Shown: in pieces, positions 1-6,058 of the stretch
Layout of the letters: the number at the start of each line of letters is the position of its first letter
How positions within the stretch are numbered: the stretch's first letter is position 1
Source of the DNA: Oscillospiraceae bacterium
Lineage (GTDB): Bacteria > Bacillota_A > Clostridia > Oscillospirales > Oscillospiraceae
NCBI GenBank assembly: GCA_015068055.1
Contig: SVLG01000088.1
Location: 1 to 6,058 of the forward strand
DNA length: 6,058 nt
Direction: 5' to 3'
Translations under genes and position numbers: made by a program
The notes under the pieces: model-generated
What the model was told of the DNA's origin: nothing
The model's database searches: none
What the model saw: only the letters and a program-made list of their open reading frames with translations

Positions 1-891
1 GCCACGGGTCTTACCAAGCTTTCCATGTGGGGCCAACTGGTGGGAGCACTGACCAATATCATCCTTGACCCCGTCTTTATCTTCGGCTGGTTCGGCCTCC
101 CCGCCATGGGCATTGCCGGTGCCGCCCTTGCCACCATCATCGGCCAGCTGCTGGGCGCCATCGTGTCCATTACGCTGAACCTGCGGAAGAATAAGGAACT
201 CTGCTTCCGCCTTGGGAACATCCGTCCCGACGCTAAGATCATCGGCCGCATTTACCGCATCGGCGCACCCTCCATTCTCATGATCGCGGTGGGCAGCGTG
301 ATGAACTTTACCATGAACCGCATTCTGCTGGGCTTTACCTCCACGGCAGTGGCGGTGTTCGGCACCTACGGCAAGCTTCAGAGCTTTGCCTTTATGCCGG
401 TGTTCGGCCTCAACAACGCCATGGTTCCCGTCATCGGCTACAACTACGGTGCCGGGAAAAAGGACCGCATCTACGCCACCATCCGCTGGGCGGTGACCTA
501 TGCCTGCGTGATCATGTTTACGATCCTTCTTATCTTCCAGACTGTCCCCCACGTGCTGCTGGCGGTTTTCGATGCCTCCGAGCAGATGATGGCCATCGGC
601 GTGGCGGCTCTGCGGCGCATCAGTCTCTGCTTTGTGTTTGCGGGCTTCTGCGTGGTGGCGGGCAGCGCCTGCCAGGCTCTGGACAGGAGCTTTGCCTCTC
701 TTGTGGTGTCCGTCCTCCGCCAGGTGGTGGTGCTGCTGCCGGCGGCATGGCTGCTGGCGCAGAGCGGCGATGTGAACATGGTCTGGTGGGCCTTCCCCAT
801 TGCGGAGATCATGAGCCTTCTGGCCAGCTGCGTTTTCCTCTGGGAGGCCCTGCGGCATATGGAAAAACGTTTGACGGAGAGGGCTGCATGA
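1..891 (+). CDS. MATE-family multidrug/cation efflux transporter, C-terminal part (5' end outside window)
   Basis: This is the last 296 residues of an integral membrane antiporter of the MATE family (MepA/NorM/DinF-like), which exports drugs or metabolites using a Na+ or H+ gradient. The reading frame is open from the first base, and family members are usually about 450 residues, so roughly 150 residues (about four helices) are missing upstream. About eight hydrophobic segments are visible. The first pair includes an LDPVFIF stretch and a GIAGAALAT stretch followed by Gln, typical of helices 5 and 6. A charged linker (NLRKNKEL onward) joins the two halves, and the second half opens with RIGAPS, as MATE repeats do, followed by an IGYNYGAG motif. 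The substrate cannot be told. The stop overlaps the next start as ATGA, so the two genes are probably cotranscribed. The family call is firm; the subfamily is not. Confidence 0.92.
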   Translation, partial: ATGLTKLSMWGQLVGALTNIILDPVFIFGWFGLPAMGIAGAALATIIGQLLGAIVSITLNLRKNKELCFRLGNIRPDAKIIGRIYRIGAPSILMIAVGSVMNFTMNRILLGFTSTAVAVFGTYGKLQSFAFMPVFGLNNAMVPVIGYNYGAGKKDRIYATIRWAVTYACVIMFTILLIFQTVPHVLLAVFDASEQMMAIGVAALRRISLCFVFAGFCVVAGSACQALDRSFASLVVSVLRQVVVLLPAAWLLAQSGDVNMVWWAFPIAEIMSLLASCVFLWEALRHMEKRLTERAA

Positions 892-1859
892 AAGAATTCA
901 TTATCGGACGCAATGACGCCGGGCAGCGGCTGGACCGCTTTGTCAAAAAGGCGGCGCCGGGTCTTCCCGATTCGCTGCTGCAGAAGTATCTGCGGCGCAA
1001 GGACATCAAAATAAACGGCAAGCCCGGCAAGGGCGATGCCCGCCTGACCGAGGGTGACACCGTCAGACTCTATATCCCCGACGAGTTTTTTGAAACCAAG
1101 GGCGGCGACAGGGACGACTGGCGCAAGGTAAGCGCCCCGAAGCTCTCCGTTGCCTACGAGGACGAAAACATCCTCATCGTGGATAAGAAGCCCGGCGTTC
1201 TCTGCCACGCCAGCGAGGGTTGGAGTGCCTCCACGCTGATTGCCCAGATCCAGGCCTACCTCCACGCAAAGGGGGAGTGGGATCCCCGGAAAGAGAACAG
1301 TTTTGCTCCTGCCCTCTGCAACCGCATCGACCGCAATACCGGCGGCCTTGTGATCGCGGCGAAAAACGCCGAGGCACTGCGGATCATGGACGAGAAGATC
1401 AAGGAGCGGGAGATGGAAAAACGCTATCTCTGCGTGGTGCTGGGCAGGCCCAAAAAGAGTGAGGGCCGGCTGGAGGGCTACCTTTTCAAGGATGCCAAAA
1501 AGAACCAGGTCTATGTCTACGACAGCCCTCGCACCGGCGCCCTCTGGGCGGCTACGGAGTATAGGGTGCTGGAAAGCCGCGGCGAGCTTTCGCTGGTGGA
1601 GTGCCGTCTCATCACCGGCCGTACCCACCAGATCCGTGCCCAGATGGCCCATCTGGGCCATCCCCTGCTGGGCGACGGCAAATACGGCGTGGAAAAGGTG
1701 AACCGCCGCTACGGCGAGAAGATGCAGCTTCTCTATTCCTACTCCCTGCGTTTTACCTTTGAGGGGGAGTCCGGCAGTCTCGCCTACCTGGACGGAAAGC
1801 CGGTTACGGCACCGCAGAAACCTGCCTTTGTCGAAAAATATTTCGGCAGCGCGAAATAG
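888..1859 (+). CDS. RluA-family RNA pseudouridine synthase with N-terminal S4 domain
   Basis: This 323-residue cytoplasmic enzyme would convert specific uridines in rRNA (or tRNA) to pseudouridine. The N-terminal part (about residues 12-60) looks like an S4 RNA-binding domain. The catalytic motif is CNRIDRNTGG, with the expected catalytic Asp at residue 148; the classical family form is HRLDxxTSG, so His is replaced by Asn and Ser by Gly. The GRTHQIR motif at 244-250 and HPLLGDGKYG just after it are also typical of the family. The length fits RluC/RluD-type enzymes. The start at 888 is chosen over in-frame upstream ATGs because it has a GGAGAGGG ribosome site at 876-883, begins the protein just before the S4 domain, and overlaps the MATE stop by only 4 bases. 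The target site is unknown, so no gene symbol is given. It shows no functional link with the pot genes downstream. Confidence 0.93.
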   Translation: MKEFIIGRNDAGQRLDRFVKKAAPGLPDSLLQKYLRRKDIKINGKPGKGDARLTEGDTVRLYIPDEFFETKGGDRDDWRKVSAPKLSVAYEDENILIVDKKPGVLCHASEGWSASTLIAQIQAYLHAKGEWDPRKENSFAPALCNRIDRNTGGLVIAAKNAEALRIMDEKIKEREMEKRYLCVVLGRPKKSEGRLEGYLFKDAKKNQVYVYDSPRTGALWAATEYRVLESRGELSLVECRLITGRTHQIRAQMAHLGHPLLGDGKYGVEKVNRRYGEKMQLLYSYSLRFTFEGESGSLAYLDGKPVTAPQKPAFVEKYFGSAK

Positions 1860-1860
1860 A

Positions 1861-1889
1861 TTGACTTTTGCCCAGTAAATAGATATAGT
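1861..1889 (+). promoter_or_regulatory. sigma-A type promoter of the potABCD operon
   Basis: The -35 box TTGACT lies at 1861-1866 and the -10 box TATAGT at 1884-1889, separated by exactly 17 bp; each differs from consensus by one base. Transcription would start near 1896, giving a leader of about 33 nt before potA, too short for a riboswitch or attenuator. The surrounding 69 bp is AT-rich, in contrast to the GC-rich genes on both sides. The -35 box begins one base after the stop codon of the RluA-family gene. Confidence 0.8.
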
Positions 1890-1892
1890 CAA
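1861..1892. repeat. 6-bp inverted repeat spanning the pot promoter, possible operator
   Basis: TTGACT at 1861-1866 is repeated as its exact reverse complement AGTCAA at 1887-1892. The left arm is the -35 box itself and the right arm overlaps the last three bases of the -10 box. The arms are 26 bp apart, measured start to start. This would suit a dimeric repressor that blocks RNA polymerase, but the arms are short and could match by chance. A second, overlapping pairing, TTTTG (1866-1870) with CAAAA (1890-1894), is also possible. Confidence 0.3.
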
Positions 1893-1914
1893 AACTGTAT
1901 AAGCATATAGAAAA

Positions 1915-1924
1915 GAGGGGGAGG
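1915..1924 (+). promoter_or_regulatory. ribosome binding site of potA
   Basis: A purine-only run, GAGGGGGAGG, ends 4 nt before the potA ATG. It offers several registers for pairing with the 3' end of 16S rRNA and fixes the potA start at 1929. No other plausible start codon with a ribosome site is seen nearby. Confidence 0.8.
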
Positions 1925-1928
1925 ATAA

Positions 1929-3095
1929 ATGGCCAAAGAACTGATTCGCCTGGTCAACTGCACCATGGAATTTGACGGGGAGCCCGTACTGGACTCCATC
2001 AACCTCTACTTCAACGATAAGGAGTTTCTTACCCTGCTGGGCCCCTCCGGCTGCGGTAAGTCCACAACGCTGCGTATTATCGGCGGCTTCCTGAAGCCCA
2101 CCCGGGGCGACGTCCTTTTCGATGGGGAGCGAATCAATGACATACCGCCTTACAAACGGCAGGTCAACACCGTATTTCAGCGGTACGCCCTGTTCCCGCA
2201 TCTGGACGTGTATGAAAACGTAGCCTTCGGTCTTCGCAACCAGAAGCTGCCGGAGGACGAAATCGATGCGAGAGTGACGGAGATGCTGGAGGTAGTGTCT
2301 CTCAAGGGCTTTGAAAACCGTAAAGTCACTTCTCTCTCCGGCGGTCAGCAGCAGCGCGTGGCCATCGCCAGAGCTCTGGTGAACAGACCCCGCGTCCTTC
2401 TGCTGGACGAGCCGCTGGGTGCGCTGGACCTGCGCCTTCGCAAGGATATGCAGCAGGAACTCAAGCGCATTCAGCAGCAGATGGAGATCACCTTCATCTA
2501 TGTCACCCATGATCAGGAAGAGGCTCTGGCCATGTCCGACACCGTGGTGGTCATGAACGAGGGTGTTATCCAGCAGATCGGCACCCCGGAGGATATCTAT
2601 AACGAACCCAAGAACGCCTTTGTGGCCGACTTCATCGGCGAGAGCAATATTCTCGACGGCATCATGCGTGATGACTATGTGGTGGAGACCTTCGGCCGGC
2701 GTTTCAAGTGTCTGGACGCGGGCTTCGGTAAGGATGAGCCCGTGGATGTTGTCGTGCGCCCTGAGGACATCGACATTGTCCCCGTCAGCGAGGGCATGCT
2801 CATCGGCACGGTGACGAGCATCACCTTCAAGGGTATGCAGTATGACGTGATCGTGGACTTCAAGGGCTTTAAGTGGCTCATCCAGACCACCGACAGCCCC
2901 AGAGAGGGCCAGCGCATCGGCATCAAGATCGATCCCGACGGCTTCCACATCATGAAAAAGAGCAAGTACTCCGGTCTTTACGGCGACTACAGCTCCTTCA
3001 GCGAGGAGTATGAGGAGCTGTCCGATGCCGAGTACGATCCGGATCAGGAGGAAGAAGAGGAGGAGACTTCTGCGGAGGGTCAGGATGAAGACTAA
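1929..3095 (+). CDS. potA: Polyamine ABC transporter ATP-binding protein PotA
   Basis: This is the 388-residue cytoplasmic ATPase of a spermidine/putrescine importer; a dimer would bind the PotB-PotC channel and power uptake. All ABC motifs are intact: Walker [10 protein letters not shown] at 38-46, Q-loop Gln84, signature LSGGQ at 136-140, Walker B LLLDEP ending in Asp160-Glu161, D-loop GALD at 164-167 and H-loop His194. The [10 protein letters not shown] stretch is typical of PotA and related ATPases. A TOBE-type regulatory domain covers about residues 235-345. The length is close to E. coli PotA. The unusual part is the C-terminus: from 359 to 388, 18 of 30 residues are Asp or Glu and none are basic, including six Glu in a row at 374-379. 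Gene order and the three transport partners downstream support the polyamine assignment over other PotA-like ATPases. The last 11 bases overlap potB. Confidence 0.95.
   Translation: MAKELIRLVNCTMEFDGEPVLDSINLYFNDKEFLTLLGPSGCGKSTTLRIIGGFLKPTRGDVLFDGERINDIPPYKRQVNTVFQRYALFPHLDVYENVAFGLRNQKLPEDEIDARVTEMLEVVSLKGFENRKVTSLSGGQQQRVAIARALVNRPRVLLLDEPLGALDLRLRKDMQQELKRIQQQMEITFIYVTHDQEEALAMSDTVVVMNEGVIQQIGTPEDIYNEPKNAFVADFIGESNILDGIMRDDYVVETFGRRFKCLDAGFGKDEPVDVVVRPEDIDIVPVSEGMLIGTVTSITFKGMQYDVIVDFKGFKWLIQTTDSPREGQRIGIKIDPDGFHIMKKSKYSGLYGDYSSFSEEYEELSDAEYDPDQEEEEEETSAEGQDED
3074..3079 (+). promoter_or_regulatory. ribosome binding site that sets the potB start
   Basis: GGAGGG lies 5 nt before the ATG at 3085, inside the end of potA. 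It argues against the upstream in-frame ATG at 3010, which would add an Arg-rich 25-residue extension with no equivalent in PotB proteins. A 21-base all-purine stretch (3046-3066) encoding the potA poly-Glu run lies just upstream. Confidence 0.75.
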
Positions 3096-3894
3096 GAGCC
3101 TTGCCGCGCCCTATCTGGTCTGGATGGCGCTCTTTACCCTTGTTCCTCTGGGCATTGTCTGCTACTTTGCCTTTACCGACTCCATCACCGGCAGATTTAC
3201 GCTGGAGAATATCGTCCATATGGGCAGCTACCTCCCCATCTTTCTCAAGAGTGTGTGGCTGGCTATTTTCTCCGCGCTCATTTGCCTTCTGATCGGCTAT
3301 CCCGTGGCCTACTATATCGCGGGGACCTCTCCTGCGGCCCAGCGCATCCTCTATATGCTGGTGATGCTGCCCATGTGCATGAGCTTCCTGCTGCGTACCC
3401 TCGCCTGGGTGGCGCTGCTGGAGGATACCGGCATCATCAACAGCTTTATCTCCGCGCTGGGACTTAAAACCCTGCCGCTGATCCGCTCCGACGGCGCGGT
3501 GGTGCTGGGCATGGTATATAACTACCTGCCTTATATGATCATGCCCCTCTACACGGTGCTGATCAAGCTGGACAAGCGCCTCATTGAGGCGGCGGAGGAT
3601 CTGGGCTGCCCCCCGGTGCAGGTCTTCACCCGGGTAACCCTGCCCCTCAGTGTGCCGGGCATCATTTCCGGCCTCACCATGGTCTTTGTGCCGGCTGTGT
3701 CCACCTTCTACATTTCCCAGAAGCTGGGTTCCTCCGGCACCACCCTCATCGGTGACGTCATCGAAAGCCAGTTCAAGGCGGCCTACAACCCCAATCTGGG
3801 TGCGGCCATCTCCCTTGGCCTTATGGTGCTGGTGCTGGCCTGCGTTGCGGTGATGAACCGCTTCAGTGACGGGGAGGAGGTGGTCACGCTGTGA
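3085..3894 (+). CDS. potB: Polyamine ABC transporter permease PotB
   Basis: This 269-residue inner-membrane protein is one of two permease subunits of the polyamine importer. It begins [14 protein letters not shown] and shows six hydrophobic segments at about residues 8-30, 55-79, 87-112, 138-160, 193-211 and 237-256. The cytoplasmic EAA loop that docks on the ATPase starts at 168 with EAAEDLG and continues through [10 protein letters not shown], which matches the binding-protein-dependent permease family (BPD_transp_1). The stretch [10 protein letters not shown] is typical of PotB. The length agrees with E. coli PotB (about 275-285 residues). The ATG at 3085 overlaps the end of potA by 11 bases, and the TGA stop overlaps the potC GTG start by 4 bases, so translation is likely coupled at both ends. 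Nothing is truncated or out of place. Confidence 0.94.
   Translation: MKTKSLAAPYLVWMALFTLVPLGIVCYFAFTDSITGRFTLENIVHMGSYLPIFLKSVWLAIFSALICLLIGYPVAYYIAGTSPAAQRILYMLVMLPMCMSFLLRTLAWVALLEDTGIINSFISALGLKTLPLIRSDGAVVLGMVYNYLPYMIMPLYTVLIKLDKRLIEAAEDLGCPPVQVFTRVTLPLSVPGIISGLTMVFVPAVSTFYISQKLGSSGTTLIGDVIESQFKAAYNPNLGAAISLGLMVLVLACVAVMNRFSDGEEVVTL
3875..3882 (+). promoter_or_regulatory. near-perfect ribosome binding site for the potC GTG start
   Basis: AGGAGGTG, an exact complement of the 16S rRNA anti-Shine-Dalgarno core, lies 8 nt before a GTG codon at 3891. It supports GTG as the true potC start and may offset the weaker initiation expected from GTG. Confidence 0.75.
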
Positions 3895-4721
3895 AACGCT
3901 TCAACAAGGTCTTTACAGTGCTGGTCTTTGCCTTCCTGTACATTCCCATGATCGTCCTCTGCGTAGCCAGCTTCAATTCCGGCAAGGACATCGCCACCTG
4001 GGAGGGCTTCACCCTGGCCCAGTACGGCGAGCTGTTCCGGGACGGTGTGCTGCTGCCGCTGCTGGCAAACTCCCTGATCATTGCCGTGGTTTCCTCGCTG
4101 ATCGCCACGGTGCTGGGCACCATGGCGGCGCTGGGTATCCGCGCCATGGGCGATAAGATGCGCCGCTTCACCATGAGCGTCACCAACATCCCCATGACCA
4201 ACCCCGAGATCGTCACCGGCGTTTCCCTGGCCCTGCTCTTTGCCTTTGTGGGCCAGATGCTCAAGCTCAACAGTGTGCTGGGTTTTGCAACGCTGCTCAT
4301 TGCCCACATCACCTTCAATATGCCCTATGTCATCCTCTCCGTCATGCCCAAGCTCAGCCAGATGGACCCGGACCTCCGGGACGCGGCCATGGATCTTGGC
4401 TGCACACCCCGGGAGGCCTTCTTCAAGGTGCTGATCCACGAGATCATGCCGGGTATTATCTCCGGTGCGCTGATGGCCTTTACCATGTCGCTGGATGACT
4501 TTGTGATCTCCTACTTCGTCTACGGCCCCAATTTTGTTACGCTGCCCGTGGAGATCTACAACTACACCAAAAAGCCCCTGCATCCCAAGATCTATGCCCT
4601 CTTCACCCTGCTCTTCCTTGTGATCCTTCTTGTGATGGTCATCATGAATGTGCTGCAGGGTCAGGATGAAAAGCTCCACCGGAAGGCCCGGGGCGTTTTC
4701 AGAAAGGGGGGGCTCGTATGA
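3891..4721 (+). CDS. potC: Polyamine ABC transporter permease PotC
   Basis: This 276-residue protein is the second permease subunit, pairing with PotB in the membrane. Six hydrophobic segments are seen at about residues 7-27, 58-83, 108-124, 129-152, 187-208 and 236-256. The EAA-type loop has DAAMDLG at 164-170 followed by PREAFFKV and IMPGIISG, as in PotC. The stretch SLDDFVISYF after the loop is a strong hallmark of PotC-type permeases. The start is GTG, supported by a strong ribosome site and a GTGA overlap with the potB stop; starting later would cut into the first helix. The tail after the last helix is short and basic (KLHRKARGVFRKGG). The stop overlaps the potD start as ATGA. Length matches E. 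coli PotC with a few extra C-terminal residues. Confidence 0.95.
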   Translation: MKRFNKVFTVLVFAFLYIPMIVLCVASFNSGKDIATWEGFTLAQYGELFRDGVLLPLLANSLIIAVVSSLIATVLGTMAALGIRAMGDKMRRFTMSVTNIPMTNPEIVTGVSLALLFAFVGQMLKLNSVLGFATLLIAHITFNMPYVILSVMPKLSQMDPDLRDAAMDLGCTPREAFFKVLIHEIMPGIISGALMAFTMSLDDFVISYFVYGPNFVTLPVEIYNYTKKPLHPKIYALFTLLFLVILLVMVIMNVLQGQDEKLHRKARGVFRKGGLV

Positions 4722-5911
4722 AGAAGGCCTTTTCCCTGCTTTGCGCCCTTGTGCTGCTCTGCGTGCTGCTGCCCGTGGAGGCTGAGGCCGCCAATGAGGT
4801 GGTCAATGTCTATAACTGGGGCCAGTATATCTCCGACGGCTCCGACGGTTACCCGGATCTCAATGCCGCCTTTGAGGAGGCCACCGGCATTAAGGTCAAC
4901 TACATGACCTTCGATTCCAACGAGAGCATGTATACCAAGCTCAAGACCGGAGGCTCCTCCTACGATGTCATCATCCCCTCGGACTATATGGTGGCCCGGC
5001 TCATCGATGAAGGAATGCTCCTGCCCCTGAACTTCGACAACATCCCCAACTACCAGTACATCGATGAGGCCTACCGCAACACCTCCTATGACCCGGAGAA
5101 CCTCTACAGCGTGCCCTACACATGGGGCACCGTGGGCGTGATCTGGAACAGCGACTATGTGGACGAGGCCGACACCGGCAGCTGGGATATTCTCTGGAAC
5201 GAGAAGTATGACGGCAAGATCCTCATGTTCGATAACCCCCGCGACGCCTTTGCCGTGGCCGAGCTGCTGCTGGGCTATTCGCTGAACACCACCGATGAGG
5301 AGGAGCTGCGTGCCGCCTCCTACAAGCTCATTGAGCAAAAGCCCCTGGTACAGAGCTATGTCATGGACCAGATCTATGACAAGATGGAGCGCGGCGAAGC
5401 TTGGATCGCTCCCTACTACGCCGGTGACTATCTCATGATGGCCGAGGATCACCCGGAGCTGCAGTTCTTCTTCCCCGAGGAGGGCTACAACCTCTTTATC
5501 GACGCCATGTGCATCCCCACCTGCGCCGAGAACAAGGAGGCCGCCGAGGCCTATATCAACTTCCTCTGCGACCCTCAAAACTGCGGCCCCAACCTTGAGT
5601 ATCTGGCCTACTCCAGCCCGGAGACCGCCTCCAAGGAGTATATGGACCCCGCAGTTACGGAGAGCGAGGTGGCCTACCCGGATGAAGAAACCCTCAGCCG
5701 CGGTGAGAGCTTTTACTATCTCAATGCCGAGACCACCCAGTTGATGGACTCCCTCTGGCTGGGTGTCAAGACCGATGGTGATGTGGACTATGTGCCCATC
5801 ATCGGCATCTCCGTGGTATTCCTGAGCGTGGGCAGTTTCCTGACGGCCCGGGCCATGCGCAACAAGCGCCGCAAGGCCAACCGCTGCAAAAAGTGGCGGG
5901 AACAGACATAA
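4718..5911 (+). CDS. potD: Polyamine-binding protein PotD, with an added C-terminal membrane anchor
   Basis: This 397-residue extracytoplasmic solute-binding protein would deliver spermidine/putrescine or a related cation to PotBC. Residues 1-24 form a signal peptide with an AEA|A-type cleavage site; the cysteines at 9 and 15 do not sit in a lipobox, so it is probably not a lipoprotein. The mature part starts with VNVYNWGQYIS, the PotD hallmark, followed by PSDYMV (87-92), VPYTWGTVG, FDNPRDAF (171-178) and FIDAMCIP (260-267). The usual PotD fold ends near residue 352. A hydrophobic segment at about 358-377 and a tail with nine basic residues in 17 (381-397) follow, which predicts a type I membrane anchor. 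Four cysteines cluster at 265, 269, 284 and 289. The start has a G-rich ribosome site (4703-4712) and an ATGA overlap with potC. The family call is firm; the exact ligand is not. Confidence 0.93.
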   Translation: MKKAFSLLCALVLLCVLLPVEAEAANEVVNVYNWGQYISDGSDGYPDLNAAFEEATGIKVNYMTFDSNESMYTKLKTGGSSYDVIIPSDYMVARLIDEGMLLPLNFDNIPNYQYIDEAYRNTSYDPENLYSVPYTWGTVGVIWNSDYVDEADTGSWDILWNEKYDGKILMFDNPRDAFAVAELLLGYSLNTTDEEELRAASYKLIEQKPLVQSYVMDQIYDKMERGEAWIAPYYAGDYLMMAEDHPELQFFFPEEGYNLFIDAMCIPTCAENKEAAEAYINFLCDPQNCGPNLEYLAYSSPETASKEYMDPAVTESEVAYPDEETLSRGESFYYLNAETTQLMDSLWLGVKTDGDVDYVPIIGISVVFLSVGSFLTARAMRNKRRKANRCKKWREQT

Positions 5912-5912
5912 G

Positions 5913-5944
5913 AAAAAATCACTCCCGAAAGGGAGTGATTTTTT
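5913..5944. terminator. bidirectional intrinsic terminator between potD and the M20 peptidase gene
   Basis: A perfect 14-bp stem is formed by 5913-5926 and 5931-5944 around a GAAA tetraloop. The GC-rich core is ACTCCC/GGGAGT; the outer part pairs AAAAAA with TTTTTT. Read on the plus strand it ends in six Ts after a strong hairpin; read on the minus strand it does the same, so it can end transcripts from both convergent genes. It begins one base after the potD stop and lies two bases from the minus-strand gene's stop. Confidence 0.93.
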
Positions 5945-5946
5945 GT

Positions 5947-6058
5947 TTAAAGGCTTGCAGCCAGAAAGGCTTCTATGCTCTTTTCCACCTCGCAGAGAGA
6001 GGAGACGGAGACGAATTCGTCGGAGCCGTGGCACTGTCCGCCGGCGGGGCCGTAGATA
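5947..6058 (-). CDS. M20-family metallopeptidase, C-terminal fragment (5' end outside window)
   Basis: The last 36 codons of a minus-strand gene end with TAA at 5949-5947. The peptide begins IYGPAGGQCHGSDEFVSV and ends in an amphipathic helix-like stretch, EVEKSIEAFLAASL. The GP-x(5)-H-x(2)-DE pattern is the C-terminal signature of M20 zinc peptidases and deacylases (DapE, ArgE, carboxypeptidase G2, PepV-like). The His is the family's last metal ligand, and the DE pair follows it in many members. The fragment is too short to name a substrate. This frame differs from that of the long antisense frame covering potD, which is a shadow. Convergent orientation and the shared terminator separate it from the pot operon. 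It is short, so the call rests on this one motif. Confidence 0.7.
   Translation of the reverse strand, partial: IYGPAGGQCHGSDEFVSVSSLCEVEKSIEAFLAASL

Noticed and set aside
747..887. Upstream in-frame start for the rluA-family gene
   Set aside because: The extra 47 residues lie entirely inside the MATE gene and look like shadow sequence; the start at 888 has a ribosome site and an ATGA overlap.
1890..1928. Possible riboswitch or attenuator in the potA leader
   Set aside because: The predicted leader is only about 33 nt and shows no stable hairpin or T-run.
498..2948. An 816-codon open reading frame on the minus strand across the MATE, rluA-family and potA genes
   Set aside because: It shares the codon register of the rluA-family and potA genes, so stops appear opposite only TTA, CTA or TCA codons, which are rare in GC-rich genes. 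Its translation has no recognisable domain, and the sense genes are clear.
3010..3084. Upstream in-frame ATG giving a longer potB
   Set aside because: It would add an Arg-rich stretch before the first helix and overlap potA by 86 bases. The ATG at 3085 has a good ribosome site at the right distance and matches PotB starts.
3783..4679. A 298-codon minus-strand open frame over potC, rich in His, Gly and Asp
   Set aside because: It is in register with potC; the His-rich composition is simply the complement of Met/Val-rich membrane helix codons. No ribosome site or domain supports it.
4742..4762. Possible lipobox around Cys9 or Cys15 of PotD
   Set aside because: Both cysteines are preceded by Leu-Leu, lacking the small residue (Ala, Gly or Ser) needed just before the lipid-modified Cys, and both lie inside the hydrophobic core of the signal peptide.
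4661..6034. A 457-codon minus-strand open frame over potD and the terminator
   Set aside because: It is in register with potD codons and has the same codon-bias explanation. It reads straight through the terminator hairpin, and the real minus-strand gene (M20 fragment) uses a different frame.

Overview
The window reads as chromosomal DNA from a low-oxygen Gram-positive bacterium, most likely a GC-rich clostridial lineage (Oscillospiraceae-like). This is inferred from strong purine-rich Shine-Dalgarno sites, GC-rich codon third positions, tightly overlapping genes and Firmicute-like protein sequences. The genus cannot be fixed from sequence alone.

Layout. Positions 1-891 hold the 3' two-thirds of a MATE-family efflux transporter whose start lies outside the window. 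It overlaps by 4 bases a complete RluA-family RNA pseudouridine synthase (888-1859). A 69-bp gap follows, carrying a near-consensus sigma-A promoter (TTGACT, 17 bp, TATAGT) that begins one base after the rluA-family stop codon. This promoter drives a complete polyamine ABC importer operon: potA (ATPase, 1929-3095), potB (permease, 3085-3894), potC (permease, 3891-4721) and potD (binding protein, 4718-5911). Each junction overlaps by 4 to 11 bases, so translation is probably coupled along the whole operon. One base after the potD stop sits a perfect 14-bp stem with a GAAA loop. It is flanked by A- and T-runs, so it can terminate transcription from both sides. On its far side, on the minus strand, is the last 36 codons of an M20-family metallopeptidase (5947-6058), convergent with the pot operon.

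How the genes work together. PotD would capture spermidine, putrescine or a related cation outside the membrane, PotB and PotC would form the channel, and PotA would hydrolyse ATP to drive import. The MATE exporter, the RluA-family enzyme and the M20 peptidase have no obvious functional tie to polyamine uptake.

What stands out. No previously undescribed system is evident; the content is mostly ordinary core and transport genes. The most interesting points are in the pot operon: PotD has no lipobox but carries an added C-terminal membrane helix with a very basic cytoplasmic tail; PotD has four clustered cysteines and several changed ligand-site positions; PotA ends in a strongly acidic tail; and a 6-bp inverted repeat overlaps the promoter. 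Very long antisense reading frames (up to 816 codons) are present but are explained by codon bias.
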